The notes beneath the pieces were generated by a model. That model was not told the origin of the DNA and searched no databases. It worked only from the letters and a program-made list of their open reading frames with translations. From Megalopta genalis (lineage: Eukaryota > Arthropoda > Insecta > Hymenoptera > Halictidae): 64,000 bases of DNA. Every line of letters starts with the position of its first letter. Positions within the stretch are counted from its first letter, which is position 1. The stretch spans positions 215,021 through 279,020 of the forward strand of contig NW_027476363.1 of NCBI RefSeq assembly GCF_051020955.1, given 5' to 3'. A program made the position numbers and the translations under genes. Below are positions 12,869 to 26,019 of this stretch, in pieces.

Positions 12869-13664
12869 AAAATGATTTAGATTCAAATACTTGCGATATA
12901 AGTGATATAGCTTCAAATGCTGGCGAATTAACCGAGTTAGCATCAAATGCATGCGAAACACATGATGTAGCTTCAAATCAATGCGATGTATAATATTTAG
13001 CTTCAAATCCATGCGAAACAAATGATTTAGATTCAAATACTTGTCAAAGAAAGGAGTTAGCTTCAAATTCATGCGAAACACATGATGTAGTTTCAAATCA
13101 ATGCGATGTATAAGGTTTAGCTTCAAATCCATGCGAAACAAATGATTTAGCTTGAAATACTTGCGATATAAGTGATATAGCTTCAAATGCTGGCGAAATA
13201 AACGAGTTAGCTACAAATCCATACGAAACACATGATGTAGTTTCAAATCAATGCGATGTAGAAGGTTCAGCTTCAAACCCATGCGAAAGAAATGCTTCAG
13301 CTTCAAATATTTGCGATATAAGTGATGTAGCTTCAAATGCAGGCGAAATAAACGAGTTAGCTTCAAATCCATGCGGAACACATGATATATCTTCAAATCA
13401 ATGCGATGTATAAGGTTTAGCTTCAACTCCATGCGAAACAAATGATTTAGCTTCAAATACTTGCGATATAAGTGATATAGCTTCAAATGCTGGCGAAATA
13501 AACGAGTTAGCTACAAATCCATACGAAACACATGATGTAGTTTCAAATCAATGCGATGTAGAAGGTTCAGCTACAAATCCATGCGAATCAAATGATTTAG
13601 CTCCAACTACTTGCGATATAAGTGAAATAGTTTCAAATGCTGGCGAAATAATCGAGTTAGCTTC

Positions 13665-15540
13665 AAATCCACGCGGAACACATGATGTAGCTTCAAATCA
13701 ATGCGATGTATACGGTTTAGCTTCAAATCCATGCGAAACAAATGATTTAGCTTCAAATACTTGCGATATAAGTGATATAGCTTCAAATTCTGGCGAAATA
13801 ATCGAGTTAGCTTCAAATCCATTCGAATACCAATGATGTAGCTTCATATCAATGTGATGTTGAAGGTTTAACTTCAAATCCATGTGTAGCAAGCGATTTA
13901 ACTTCAAATACATGCGATATAAGTTGTCTAGCGTCAATTGCTGGCGAAATAATCGATTTAGCTTCAAATCCATGCGAATCACATGACGTAGCTTCAAATC
14001 AATGCTATGTAGAAGGTTTATCTTCAAATCCATGCGAATCAAATGAGTTAGCTTCAAATACTTGCGATATAAGTGATATGGTTTCAAATTCTGGCGAAAT
14101 AACCGAGTTAGCTTCAAATCCATGCGGAACACATGATGTAGCTCCAAATCAATGCGATGTAGAAGGTTTGGCTTGAAATCCATGCGAAACAAATGATTTA
14201 GCTACAAATACTTGCGATATAAGTGATATAGTTTCAAATGCTGGCGAAATAAACGAGATAGCTTCAAATCCATGCTAAACCCACGATGTAGATTCAAATT
14301 AATGCGATGTAGAAGGTTTAGCTTCAAATGCATGCGAAAGAAATGATTTAGCTACAAATACTTGCGATATAAGTGATGTAGCTTCAAATGCTGGCGAAAT
14401 AAACGAGTTAGCTGCAAATCCATGCGAATCACATGACGTAGCATCAAATCAATGCGATGTAGAAGGTTTAGCTTCAAACCCATGCGAAAGAAATGCTTCA
14501 GCTTCAAATATTTGCGATATAAGTGATGTAGCTTCAAATGCAGGCGAAATAAACGAGTTAGCTTCCAATCCATGTGGAACACATGATGTAGCTTCAAATC
14601 AATGCGACGTAGATGATTTAGAATCAAATGCATGCGAAACAATTGATTTAGCTACAAATACGTGCGTTATAAGTGATATAGCTTCAAATGCTCGCGAAAT
14701 AAACGAGTTGGCTTCAATCCATGCTAAACCCACGATGTAGATTCAAATTAATGCGATGTAGAAGGTTTATCTTCAAAGCCATGCGTATCAAATGATTTAG
14801 CTTCAAATACTTGCGATATAAGTGATATAGCTTCAAATGCTGGAGAAATAACCGAGTTAGCTTGAAATGCATGCGAAACGCATGATGTAGGTTCAGATCA
14901 AAGCGATGTGCAAGGTTTAGCTTCAAATCAATGCGATGTATAATGTTTAGCTTCAAATCCATGCGAAACAAATGATTTAGCTACAAATACTTGCGATATA
15001 ACCGATATAGCTCCAAATGCTGGCGAAATAAACGAGTTAGCTCCAAATCCATGCGAAACACATGATGTAGCATCGAAACAATGCGATGTAGATCGTTTAG
15101 AATCAAATCCATGCGAAACAAATGATTTAGCTTCAAATACTTGCGATATAAGTGATATTGCTTCAAATGCAGGCGAAATAAACGATTTAGATTCAAGTCC
15201 ATGCGGAACACATGATGTAGCTTCAAATCAATGCAATGTGTAAGGTTTAGCTTCAAATCCATGCGAAACAAATGATTTATCTTCAAATACTTGCGATATA
15301 AGTGATATAGCTTCAAATTCTGGCGAAATAATCGAGTAAGCTTCAACTCCATGCGAAACCAATGATGTAGCATGATATCAATGCGATGTTGAGGGTTTAA
15401 CTTCAAATCCATGTGTAGCAAGCGTTTTAACTTCAAATACTTGCGATATAAGTTGTCTAGCGTCAAATGCTGGCGAAATAATCGCGTTAGCTTCAAATCC
15501 ATGCGAATCACATGACGTAGCTTCAAATCAATGCTATGTA
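13665..15540. repeat. Block shared with 40,222-42,097
   Basis: About 1.9 kb align at a constant offset of 26,557 bp. Shared landmarks include the 31-bp ATTCGAATACC monomer, the one-base loss in GGCTTCAATCC near 14,716 and 41,273, GCTCGCGAAAT, and GATGTGCAAGG. Differences are scattered substitutions, for example GCTGCAAATCC versus GCTTTAAATCC near 14,411 and 40,968. Confidence 0.85.
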
Positions 15541-15933
15541 GAAGGTTTTGCTTCAAATCCATGCGAAAGAAATGCTTTAGCTACAAATACTTGCGATATA
15601 AGTGATGTAGCTTCAAATACAGGCGAAATAAACGAGTTGGCTTCAAATCCATGCGGAACACATGCTGTAGCTTCAAATCAATGCGATGTAGAAGGTTTGG
15701 CTTGAAATCCATGCGAAACAAATGATTTAGCTACAAATACTTGCGATATAAGTGATATAGCTTCAAATGCTGGCGAAATAAACGAGATAGCTTCAAATCC
15801 ATGCGAAACCCACGATGTAGCTTCAAATTAATGCGATGTAGAAGGATTAGCTTCAAATCCATGCGAAAGAAGTGATTTAGCTACAAATACTTGCGATATA
15901 AGTGATGTAGCTTCAAATGTTGGCGAAATAATC

Positions 15934-17366
15934 GAGTCAGCTCCAAATCCATGCGAAACACATGATGTAGCATCGAAACAATGCGATGTAGATCGTTTAG
16001 AATCAAATCCATGCGAAACAAATGATTTAGCTTCAAATACTTGCGATATAAGTGATATTGCTTCAAATGCAGGCAAAACAAACGCTTTAGCTTCAAATCC
16101 ATTTGAATCACATAATTTAGCTTCAAATTCATGCGAAACACATGGTTTAGCTTCAAATTCATGCGAAACAAATGATTTAGCTTCAAATACTTTCGATATA
16201 AGTGATATAGCTCCAAATGCTGGCGAAATAAACGAGTTGGCTTCAAATCAATGCGAAACACATGATGTAGCTTCAAATCAATGCGATGTATAAGGTTTAG
16301 CTTCAAATCCATGCGAAACAAATGATTTATCTTCAAATACTTGCGATATAAGTGATATAGCTTCAAATTCTGGCGAAATAATCGAGTAAGCTTCAACTCC
16401 ATGCGAAACCAATGATGTAGCATGATATCAATGCGATGTTGAAGGTTTAACTTCAAATCCATGTGTAGCAAGCGATTTAACTTCAAATACTTGCGATATA
16501 AGTTGTCTAGCGTCAAATGCTGGCGAAATAATCGAGTTAGCTTCAAATCCATGCTAATCACATGACGTAGCTTCAAATCAATGCTATGTAGAAGGTTTCT
16601 CTTCAAATCCATGCGAATCAAATGATTTAGCTTCAAATACTTGCGATATAAGTGATATAGCTTCAAATGCTGGCGAAATAAGCGAGATATCTTCAAATTC
16701 AAGCGAAACCCACGATGTAGCTTCAAATCAATGCGATGTAGAAGGTTTTGCTTCAAATCCATGCGAAAGAAATGCTTTAGCTTCAAATACTTGCGATATA
16801 AGTGATGTAGCTTCAAATACAGGCAAAATAAACGAGTTGGCTTCAAATCCATGCGGAACACATGATGTAGCTTCAAATCAATGCGATGTAGAAGGTTTGG
16901 CTTGAAATCCATGCGAAACAAATGATTTAGCTACAAATACTTGCGATATAAGTGATATAGCTTCAAATGCTGGCGAAATAAACGAGATAGCTTCAAATCC
17001 ATGCGAAACCCACGATGTAGCTTCAAATTAATGCGGTGTAGAAGGTTTAGCTTCAAATCCATGCGAAAGAAATGATTTAGCTACAAATACTTGCGATATA
17101 AGTGATGTAGCTTCAAATGTTGGCGAAATAATCGAGTTAGCTTCCAATCCATGTGAAACACATGATGTAGTTTCAAATCAATGCGACGTATAAGGTTTAG
17201 CTTCAAATCCATGCGAAACAAATGATTTAGCTTGAAATACTTGCGATATAAGTGATATAGCTTCAAATGCTGGCGAAATAAACGAGTTAGCTACAAATCC
17301 ATACGAAACACATGATGTAGTTTCAAATCAATGCGATGTAGAAGGTTCAGCTACAAATCCATGCGA
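15934..17366. repeat. Block duplicated at 18,633-20,065
   Basis: About 1.43 kb align at offset 2,699. The block starts at GAGTCAGCTCC and includes the type 2 unit with CACATAATTTAGC. It also includes the GAGTAAGCTTC variant, which creates a HindIII site, and a CTTCCAATCC monomer. The minus-strand frames of 346 and 345 codons (15,881-16,921 and 18,583-19,620) are products of this duplication. Confidence 0.85.
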
Positions 17367-18936
17367 AACAAATGATTTAGCTTCAAATACTTGCGATATA
17401 AGTGATATTGCTTCAAATGCAGGCGAAATAAACGATTTAGATTCAAGTCCATGCGGAACACATGATGTATCTTCAAATCAATGCAATGTGTAAGGTTTAG
17501 CTTCAAATCCATGCGAAACAAATGATTTATCTTCAAATACTTGCGATATAAGTGATATAGCTTCAAATTCTGGCGAAATAATCGAGTAAGCTTCAACTCC
17601 ATGCGAAACCAATGATGTAGCATGATATCAATGCGATGTTGAAGGTTTAACTTCAAATCCATGTGTAGCAAGCGATTTAACTTCAAATACTTGCGATATA
17701 AGTTGTCTAGCGTCAAATGCTGGCGAAATAATCGCGTTAGCTTCAAATCCATGCGAATCACATGACGTAGCTTCAAATCAATGCGATGTAGAAGGTTTTG
17801 CTTCAAATCCATGCGAAAGAAATGCTTTAGCTTCAAATACTTGCGATATAAGTGATGTAGCTTCAAATACAGGCAAAATAAACGAGTTGGCTTCAAATCC
17901 ATGCGGAACACATGATGTAGCTTCAAATCAATGCGATGTAGAAGGTTTGGCTTGAAATCCATGCGAAACAAATGATTTAGCTACAAATACTTGCGATATA
18001 AGTGATATAGCTTCAAATGCTGGCGAAATAAACGAGATAGCTTCAAATCCATGCGAAACCCACGATGTAGCTTCAAATTAATGCGATGTAGAAGGATTAG
18101 CTTCAAATCCATGCGAAAGAAATGATTTAGCTACAAATACTTGCGATATAAGTGATGTAGCTTCAAATGTTGGCGAAATAATCGAGTTAGCTTCCAATCC
18201 ATGTGAAACACATGATGTAGTTTCAAATCAATGCGATGTATAAGGTTTAGCTTCAAATCCATGCGAAACAAATGATTTAGCTTGAAATACTTGCGATATA
18301 AGTGATATAGCTTCAAATGCTGACGAAATAAACGAGTTAGCTACAAATCCATACGAAACACATGATGTAGTTTCAAATCAATGCGATGTAGAAGGTTCAG
18401 CTACAAATCCATGTGAAACAAATCATTTAACTTCAACTACTTGCGATATAAGTGATATAGCTTCAAATTCTGGCGAAATAATCGAGTTAGCTTCAATTCC
18501 ATGCGAAACCAATGATGTAGCTTCAAATCAATGCGATGGTGAAGGTTTAACTTCAAATCCGTGTGTAGCAAGCGATTTAACATCAAATACTTGCGATATA
18601 AGTGATATAGCTCCACATGCTGGCGAAAAAACGAGTCAGCTCCAAATCCATGCGAAACACATGATGTAGCATCGAAACAATGCGATGTAGATCGTTTAGA
18701 ATCAAATCCATGCGAAACAAATGATTTAGCTTCAAATACTTGCGATATAAGTGATATTGCTTCAAATGCAGGCAAAACAAACGCGTTAGCTTCAAATCCA
18801 TGCGAATCACATAATTTAGCTTCAAATTCATGCGAAACACATGGTTTAGCTTCAAATTCATGCGAAACAAATGATTTAGCTTCAAATACTTGCGATATAA
18901 GTGATATAGCTCCAAATGCTGGCGAAATAAACGAGT
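17352..18936. repeat. Block shared with 21,102-22,836, shorter by one 150-bp unit
   Basis: The left part aligns at offset 3,750 and the part from about 17,781 at offset 3,900. The change is exactly one higher-order unit, present at about 21,531-21,680 and absent here. Shared markers are ATGTATCTTC, AATCGCGTTAGC, CAAATCATTTAAC and GAAAAAACGAGTCAGC. Confidence 0.86.
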
Positions 18937-20065
18937 TGGCTTCAAATCAATGCGAAACACATGATGTAGCTTCAAATCAATGCGATGTATAAGGTTTAGC
19001 TTCAAATCCATGCGAAACAAATGATTTATCTTCAAATACTTGCGATATAAGTGATATAGCTTCAAATTCTGGCGAAATAATCGAGTAAGCTTCAACTCCA
19101 TGCGAAACCAATGATGTAGCATGATATCAATGCGATGTTGAAGGTTTAACTTCAAATCCATGTGTAGCAAGCGATTTAACTTCAAATACTTGCGATATAA
19201 GTTGTCTAGCGTCAAATGCTGGCGAAATAATCGAGTTAGCTTCAAATCCATGCGAATCACATGACGTAGCTTCAAATCAATGCTATGTAGAAGGTTTCTC
19301 TTCAAATCCATGCGAATCAAATGATTTAGCTTCAAATACTTGCGATATAAGTGATATAGCTTCAAATGCTGGCGAAATAAGCGAGATATCTTCAAATTCA
19401 AGCTAAACCCACGATGTAGCTTCAAATCAATGCGATGTAGAAGGTTTTGCTTCAAATCCATGCGAAAGAAATGCTTTAGCTTCAAATACTTGCGATATAA
19501 GTGATGTAGCTTCAAATACAGGCGAAATAAACGAGTTGGCTTCAAATCCATGCGGAACGCATGATGTAGCTTCAAATCAATGCGATGTAGAAGGTTTGGC
19601 TTGAAATCCATGCGAAACAAATGATTTAGCTACAAGTACTTGCGATATAAGTGATATAGCTTCAAATGCTGGCGAAATAAACGAGATAGCTTCAAATCCA
19701 TGCGAAACCCACGATGTAGCTTCAAATTAATGCGGTGTAGAAGGTTTAGCTTCAAATCCATGCGAAAGAAATGATTTAGCTACAAATACTTGCGATATAA
19801 GTGATGTAGCTTCAAATGTTGGCGAAATAATCGAGTTAGCTTCCAATCCATGTGAAACACATGATGTAGTTTCAAATCAATGCGATGTATAAGGTTTAGC
19901 TTCAAATCCATGCGAAACAAATGATTTAGCTTGAAATACTTGCGATATAAGTGATATAGCTTCAAATGCTGGCGAAATAAACGAGTTAGCTACAAATCCA
20001 TACGAAACACATGATGTAGTTTCAAATCAATGCGATGTAGAAGGTTCAGCTACAAATCCATGCGA
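18633..20065. repeat. Second copy of the 15,934-17,366 block
   Basis: Partner of 15,934-17,366. It differs by scattered substitutions, for example CAAGCGAAACCC versus CAAGCTAAACCC near 16,702 and 19,401. It overlaps the end of the 17,352-18,936 block, so boundaries of successive duplications interleave. Confidence 0.84.
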
Positions 20066-21041
20066 ATCAAATGATTTAGCTTCAACTACTTGCGATATAA
20101 GTGAAATAGTTTCAAATGCTGGCGAAATAATCGAGTTAGCTTCAAATCCACGCGGAACACATGATGTAGCTTCAAATCAATGCGATGTATACGGTTTAGC
20201 TTCAAATCTATGCGAAACAAATGATTTAGCTTCAAATACTTGCGATATAAGTGATATAGCTTCAAATTCTGGCGAAATAATCGAGTTAGCTTCAAATCCA
20301 TTCGAATACCAATGATGTAGCTTCATATCAATGCGATGTTGAAGGTTTAACTTCAAATCCATGTGTAGCAAGCGATTTAACTTCAAATACATGCGATATA
20401 AGTTGTCTAGCGTCAATTGCTGGCGAAATAATCGAGTTAGCTTCAAATCCATGCGAATCACATGACGTAGCTTCAAATCAATGCTATGTAGAAGGTTTAT
20501 CTTCAAATCCATGCGAATCAAATGATTTAGCTTCAAATACATGCGATATACGTGATATGGTTTCAAATTCTGGCGAAATAACCGAGTTAGCTTCAAATCC
20601 ATGCGGAACACATGATGTACCTCCAAATCAATGCGATGTAGAAGGTTTGGCTTGAAATCCATGCGAAACAAATGATTTAGCTACAAATACTTGCGATATA
20701 AGTGATATAGCTTCAAATGCTGGCGAAATAAACGAGATAGCTTCAAATCCATGCGAAACCCACGATGTAGCTTCAAATTAATGCGGTGTAGAAGGTTTAG
20801 CTTCAAATCCATGCGAAAGAAATGATTTAGCTACAAATACTTGCGATATAAGTGATGTAGCTTCAAATGTTGGCGAAATAATCGAGTTAGCTTCCAATCC
20901 ATGTGAAACACATGATGTAGTTTCAAATCAATGCGATGTATAAGGTTTAGCTTCAAATCCATGCGAAACAAATGATTTAGCTTGAAATACTTGCGATATA
21001 AGTGATATAGCTTCAAATGCTGGCGAAATAAACGAGTTAGC
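19934..21041. repeat. Block duplicated at 22,784-23,891
   Basis: About 1.1 kb align at offset 2,850, exactly nineteen 150-bp units. Shared markers are CCACGCGGAAC, GTATACGG, AATCTATGCG, the 31-bp ATTCGAATACC monomer and ATATACGTGATATGG. The copies differ at few positions, for example GCGATATACG preceded by ACATG versus ACTTG. Confidence 0.86.
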
Positions 21042-21871
21042 TCCAAATCCATGCGAAACACATGATGTAGCATCGAAACAATGCGATGTAGATCGTTTAG
21101 AATCAAATCCATGCGAAACAAATGATTTAGCTTCAAATACTTGCGATATAAGTGATATTGCTTCAAATGCAGGCGAAATAAACGATTTAGATTCAAGTCC
21201 ATGCGGAACACATGATGTATCTTCAAATAAATGCAATGTGTAAGGTTTAGCTTCAAATCCATGCGAAACAAATGATTTATCTTCAAATACTTGCGATATA
21301 AGTGATATAGCTTCAAATTCTGGCGAAATAATCGAGTAAGCTTCAACTCCATGCGAAACCAATGATGTAGCATGATATCAATGCGATGTTGAAGGTTTAA
21401 CTTCAAATCCATGTGTAGCAAGCGATTTAACTTCAAATACTTGCGATATAAGTTGTCTAGCGTCAAATGCTGGCGAAATAATCGCGTTAGCTTCAAATCC
21501 ATGCGAATCACATGACGTAGCATCAAATCAATGCTATGTAGAAGGTTTATCTTCAAATCCATGCGAATCAAATGATTTAGCTTCAAATACTTGCGATATA
21601 AGTGATATAGCTTCAAATGCTGGCGAAATAAACGAGATATCTTCAAATCCAAGCGAAACCCACGATGTAGCTTCAAATCAATGCGATGTAGAAGGTTTTG
21701 CTTCAAATCCATGCGAAAGAAATGCTTTAGCTTCAAATACTTGCGATATAAGTGATGTAGCTTCAAATACAGGCGAAATAAACGAGTTGGCTTCAAATCC
21801 ATGCGGAACACATGCTGTAGCTTCAAATCAATGCGATGTAGAAGGTTTGGCTTGAAATCCATGCGAAACAA
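20831..21871 (-). other. Open frame of 346 codons, one of three similar frames
   Basis: Relatives are at 15,881-16,921 and 18,583-19,620. All three carry the same L-K-L decapeptide pattern. They end at the same GCTACAAATAC variant, and the 15.9 and 18.6 kb pair is explained by the 2,699-bp duplication. A second minus-strand frame with F-E-A decapeptides (20,928-21,362) overlaps it, so at least two minus frames are open at once. That fits periodic non-coding DNA. Confidence 0.08.
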
Positions 21872-22836
21872 ATGATTTAGCTACAAATACTTGCGATATA
21901 AGTGATATAGCTTCAAATGCTGGCGAAATAAACGAGATAGCTTCAAATCCATGCGAAACCCACGATGTAGCTTCAAATTAATGCGATGTAGAAGGATTAG
22001 CTTCAAATCCATGCGAAAGAAATGATTTAGCTACAAATACTTGCGATATAAGTGATGTAGCTTCAAATGTTGGCGAAATAATCGAGTTAGCTTCCAATCC
22101 ATGTGAAACACATGATGTAGTTTCAAATCAATGCGATGTATAAGGTTTAGCTTCAAATCCATGCGAAACAAATGATTTAGCTTGAAATACTTGCGATATA
22201 AGTGATATAGCTTCAAATGCTGGCGAAATAAACGAGTTAGCTACAAATCCATACGAAACACATGATGTAGTTTCAAATCAATGCGATGTAGAAGGTTCAG
22301 CTACAAATCCATGTGAAACAAATCATTTAACTTCAACTACTTGCGATATAAGTGATATAGCTTCAAATTCTGGCGAAATAATCGAGTTAGCTTCAATTCC
22401 ATGCGAAACCAATGATGTAGCTTCAAATCAATGCGATGATGAAGGTTTAACTTCAAATCCGTGTGTAGCAAGCGATTTAACATCAAATACTTGCGATATA
22501 AGTGATATAGCTCCAAATGCTGGCGAAAAAACGAGTCAGCTCCAAATCCATGCGAAACACATGATGTAGCATCGAAACAATGCGATGTAGATCGTTTAGA
22601 ATCAAATCCATGCGAAACAAATGATTTAGCTTCAAATACTTGCGATATAAGTGATATTGCTTCAAATGCAGGCAAAACAAACGCTTTAGCTTCAAATCCA
22701 TGCGAATCACATAATTTAGCTTCAAATTCATGCGAAACACATGGTTTAGCTTCAAATACATGCGAAACAAATGATTTAGCTTCAAATACTTGCGATATAA
22801 GTGATATAGCTTCAAATGCTGGCGAAATAAACGAGT
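21102..22836. repeat. Longer copy of the 17,352-18,936 block
   Basis: Contains one additional 150-bp unit relative to 17,352-18,936. From roughly 21,390 to 22,846 it is also repeated at about 26,640-28,095, at offset 5,250. That later copy adds two one-base losses (near 26,949 and 27,885). Confidence 0.85.
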
Positions 22837-23891
22837 TAGCTACAAATCCATACGAAACACATGATGTAGTTTCAAATCAATGCGATGTAGAAGGTTCAGC
22901 TACAAATCCATGCGAATCAAATGATTTAGCTTCAACTACTTGCGATATAAGTGAAATAGTTTCAAATGCTGGCGAAATAATCGAGTTAGCTTCAAATCCA
23001 CGCGGAACACATGATGTAGCTTCAAATCAATGCGATGTATACGGTTTAGCTTCAAATCTATGCGAAACAAATGATTTAGCTTCAAATACGTGCGATATAA
23101 GTGATATAGCTTCAAATTCTGGCGAAATAATCGAGTTAGCTTCAAATCCATTCGAATACCAATGATGTAGCTTCATATCAATGCGATGTTGAAGGTTTAA
23201 CTTCAAATCCATGTGTAGCAAGCGATTTAACTTCAAATACATGCGATATAAGTTGTCTAGCGTCAATTGCTGGCGAAATAATCGAGTTAGCTTCAAATCC
23301 ATGCGAATCACATGACGTAGCTTCAAATCAATGCTATGTAGAAGGTTTATCTTCAAATCCATGCGAATCAAATGATTTAGCTTCAAATACTTGCGATATA
23401 CGTGATATGGTTTCAAATTCTGGCGAAATAACCGAGTTAGCTTCAAATCCATGCGGAACACATGATGTACCTCCAAATCAATGCGATGTAGAAGGTTTGG
23501 CTTGAAATCCATGCGAAACAAATGATTTAGCTACAAATACTTGCGATATAAGTGATATAGCTTCAAATGCTGGCGAAATAAACGAGATAGCTTCAAATCC
23601 ATGCGAAACCCACGATGTAGCTTCAAATTAATGCGGTGTAGAAGGTTTAGCTTCAAATCCATGCGAAAGAAATGATTTAGCTACAAATACTTGCGATATA
23701 AGTGATGTAGCTTCAAATGTTGGCGAAATAATCGAGTTAGCTTCCAATCCATGTGAAACACATGATGTAGTTTCAAATCAATGCGATGTATAAGGTTTAG
23801 CTTCAAATCCATGCGAAACAAATGATTTAGCTTGAAATACTTGCGATATAAGTGATATAGCTTCAAATGCTGGCGAAATAAACGAGTTAGC
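22784..23891. repeat. Second copy of the 19,934-21,041 block
   Basis: Partner of 19,934-21,041 with the same marker order. It abuts 23,892-24,200, ordinary array in which part of the same ATACGTGATATGG segment recurs once more near 24,001. Confidence 0.85.
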
Positions 23892-24200
23892 TACAAATCC
23901 ATACGAAACACATGATGTAGTTTCAAATCAATGCGATGTAGAAGGTTCAGCTACTAATCCATGCGAATCAAATGATTTAGCTTCAAATACTTGCGATATA
24001 CGTGATATGGTTTCAAATTCTGGCGAAATAACCGAGTTAGCTTCAAATCCATGCGGAACACATGATGTAGCTCCAAATCAATGCGATGTAGAAGGTTTGG
24101 CTTCAAATCCATGCGAAACAAATGATTTAGCTACAAATACTTGCGATATAAGTGATATAGCTTCAAATGCTGGCGAAATAAACGAGATAGCTTCAAATCC

Positions 24201-26019
24201 ATGCTAAACCCACGATGTAGATTCAAATTAATGCGATGTAGAAGGTTTAGCTTCAAATCCATGCGAAACAAATGATTTAGCTACAAATACTTGCGATATA
24301 ACTGATATAGCTCCAACTGCTGGCGAAATAAACGAGTTAGCTCCAAATCCATGCGAAACACATGATGTAGCATCGAAACAATGCGATGTAGATCGTTTAG
24401 AATCAAATCCATGCGAAACAAATGATTTAGCTTCAAATACTTGCGATATAAGTGATATTGCTTCAAATGCAGGCGAAATAAACGATTTAGATTCAAGTCC
24501 ATGCGGAACACATGATGTAGCTTCAAATCAATGCAATGTGTAAGGTTTAGCTTCAAATCAATGCGATGTATAAGGTTTAGCTTCAAGTCCATGCGAAACA
24601 AATGATTTATCTTCAAATACTTGCGATATAAGTGATATAGCTTCAAATTCTGGCGAAATAATCGAGTAAGCTTCAACTCCATGCGAAACCAATTATGTAG
24701 CATGATATCAATGCGATGTTGAAGGTTTAACTTCAAATCCATGTGTAGCAAGCGATTTAACTTCAAATACTTGCGATATAAGTTGTCTATTGTCAAATGC
24801 TGGCGAAATAATCGAGTTAGCTTCAAATCCATGCTAATCACATGACGTAGCTTCAAATCAATGCTATGTAGAAGGTTTATCTTCAAATCCATGCGAATCA
24901 AATGATTTAGCTTCAAATACTTGCGATATAAGTGATATAGCTTCAAATGCTGGCGAAATAAGCGAGAAATCTTCAAATTCAAGCGAAACCCACGATGTAG
25001 CTTCAAATCAATGCGATGTAGAAGGTTTTGCTTCAAATCCATGCGAAAGAAATGCTTTAGCTTCAAATACTTGCGATATAAGTGATGTAGCTTCAAATAC
25101 AGGCGAAATAAACGAGTTGGCTTCAAATCCATACGGAACACATGATGTAGCTTCAAATCAATGCGATGTAGAAGGTTTGGCTTGAAATCCATGCGAAACA
25201 AATGATTTAGCTACAAATACTTGCGATATAAGTGATATAGCTTCAAATGCTGGCGAAATAAACGAGATAGCTTCAAATCCATGCGAAACCCACGATGTAG
25301 CTTCAAATTAATGCGGTGTAGAAGGTTTAGCTTCAAATCCAAGCGAAAGAAATGTTTTAGCTACAAATACTTGCGATATAAGTGATGTAGCTTCAAATGT
25401 TGGCGAAATAATCGAGTTAGCTTCCAATCCATGTGAAACACATGATGTAGTTTCAAATCAATGCGATGTATAAGGTTTAGCTTCAAATCCATGCGAAACA
25501 AATGATTTAGCTTGAAATACTTGCGATATAAGTGATATAGCTTCAAATGCTGGCGAAATAAACGAGTTAGCTACAAATCCATACGAAACACATGATGTAG
25601 TTTCAAATCAATGCGATGTAGAAGGTTCAGCTACAAATCCATGCGAATCAAATGATTTAGCTTCAACTACTTGCGATATAAGTGAAATAGTTTCAAATGC
25701 TGGCGAAATAATCGAGTTAGCTTCAAATCCACGCGGAACACATGATGTAGCTTCAAATCAATGCGATGTATACGGTTTAGCTTCAAATCCATGCGAAACA
25801 AATGATTTAGCTTCAAATACTTGCGATATAAGTGATATAGCTTCAAATTCTGGCTAAATAATCGAGTTAGCTTCAAATCCATTCGAATACCAATGATGTA
25901 GCTTCATATCAATGCGATGTTGAAGGTTTAACTTCAAATCCATGTGTAGCAAGCGATTTAACTTCAAATACTTGCGATATAAGTTGTCTAGCGTCAAATG
26001 CTGGGGAAATAATGGAGTT
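24201..26019. repeat. First copy of a 1.8-kb block repeated at 28,099 and about 29,923
   Basis: The block aligns with 28,099-29,916 at offset 3,897-3,898. From about 24,345 it also aligns with 29,923 onward at offset 5,576-5,578. Shared rare variants are AACTGATATAGCTCCAAC, CCAATTATGTAGC, GTCTATTGTC, GCGAGAAATC and CCAAGCGAAAG. The third copy continues past this block to about 33,320, matching 24,345-27,740. Confidence 0.87.
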
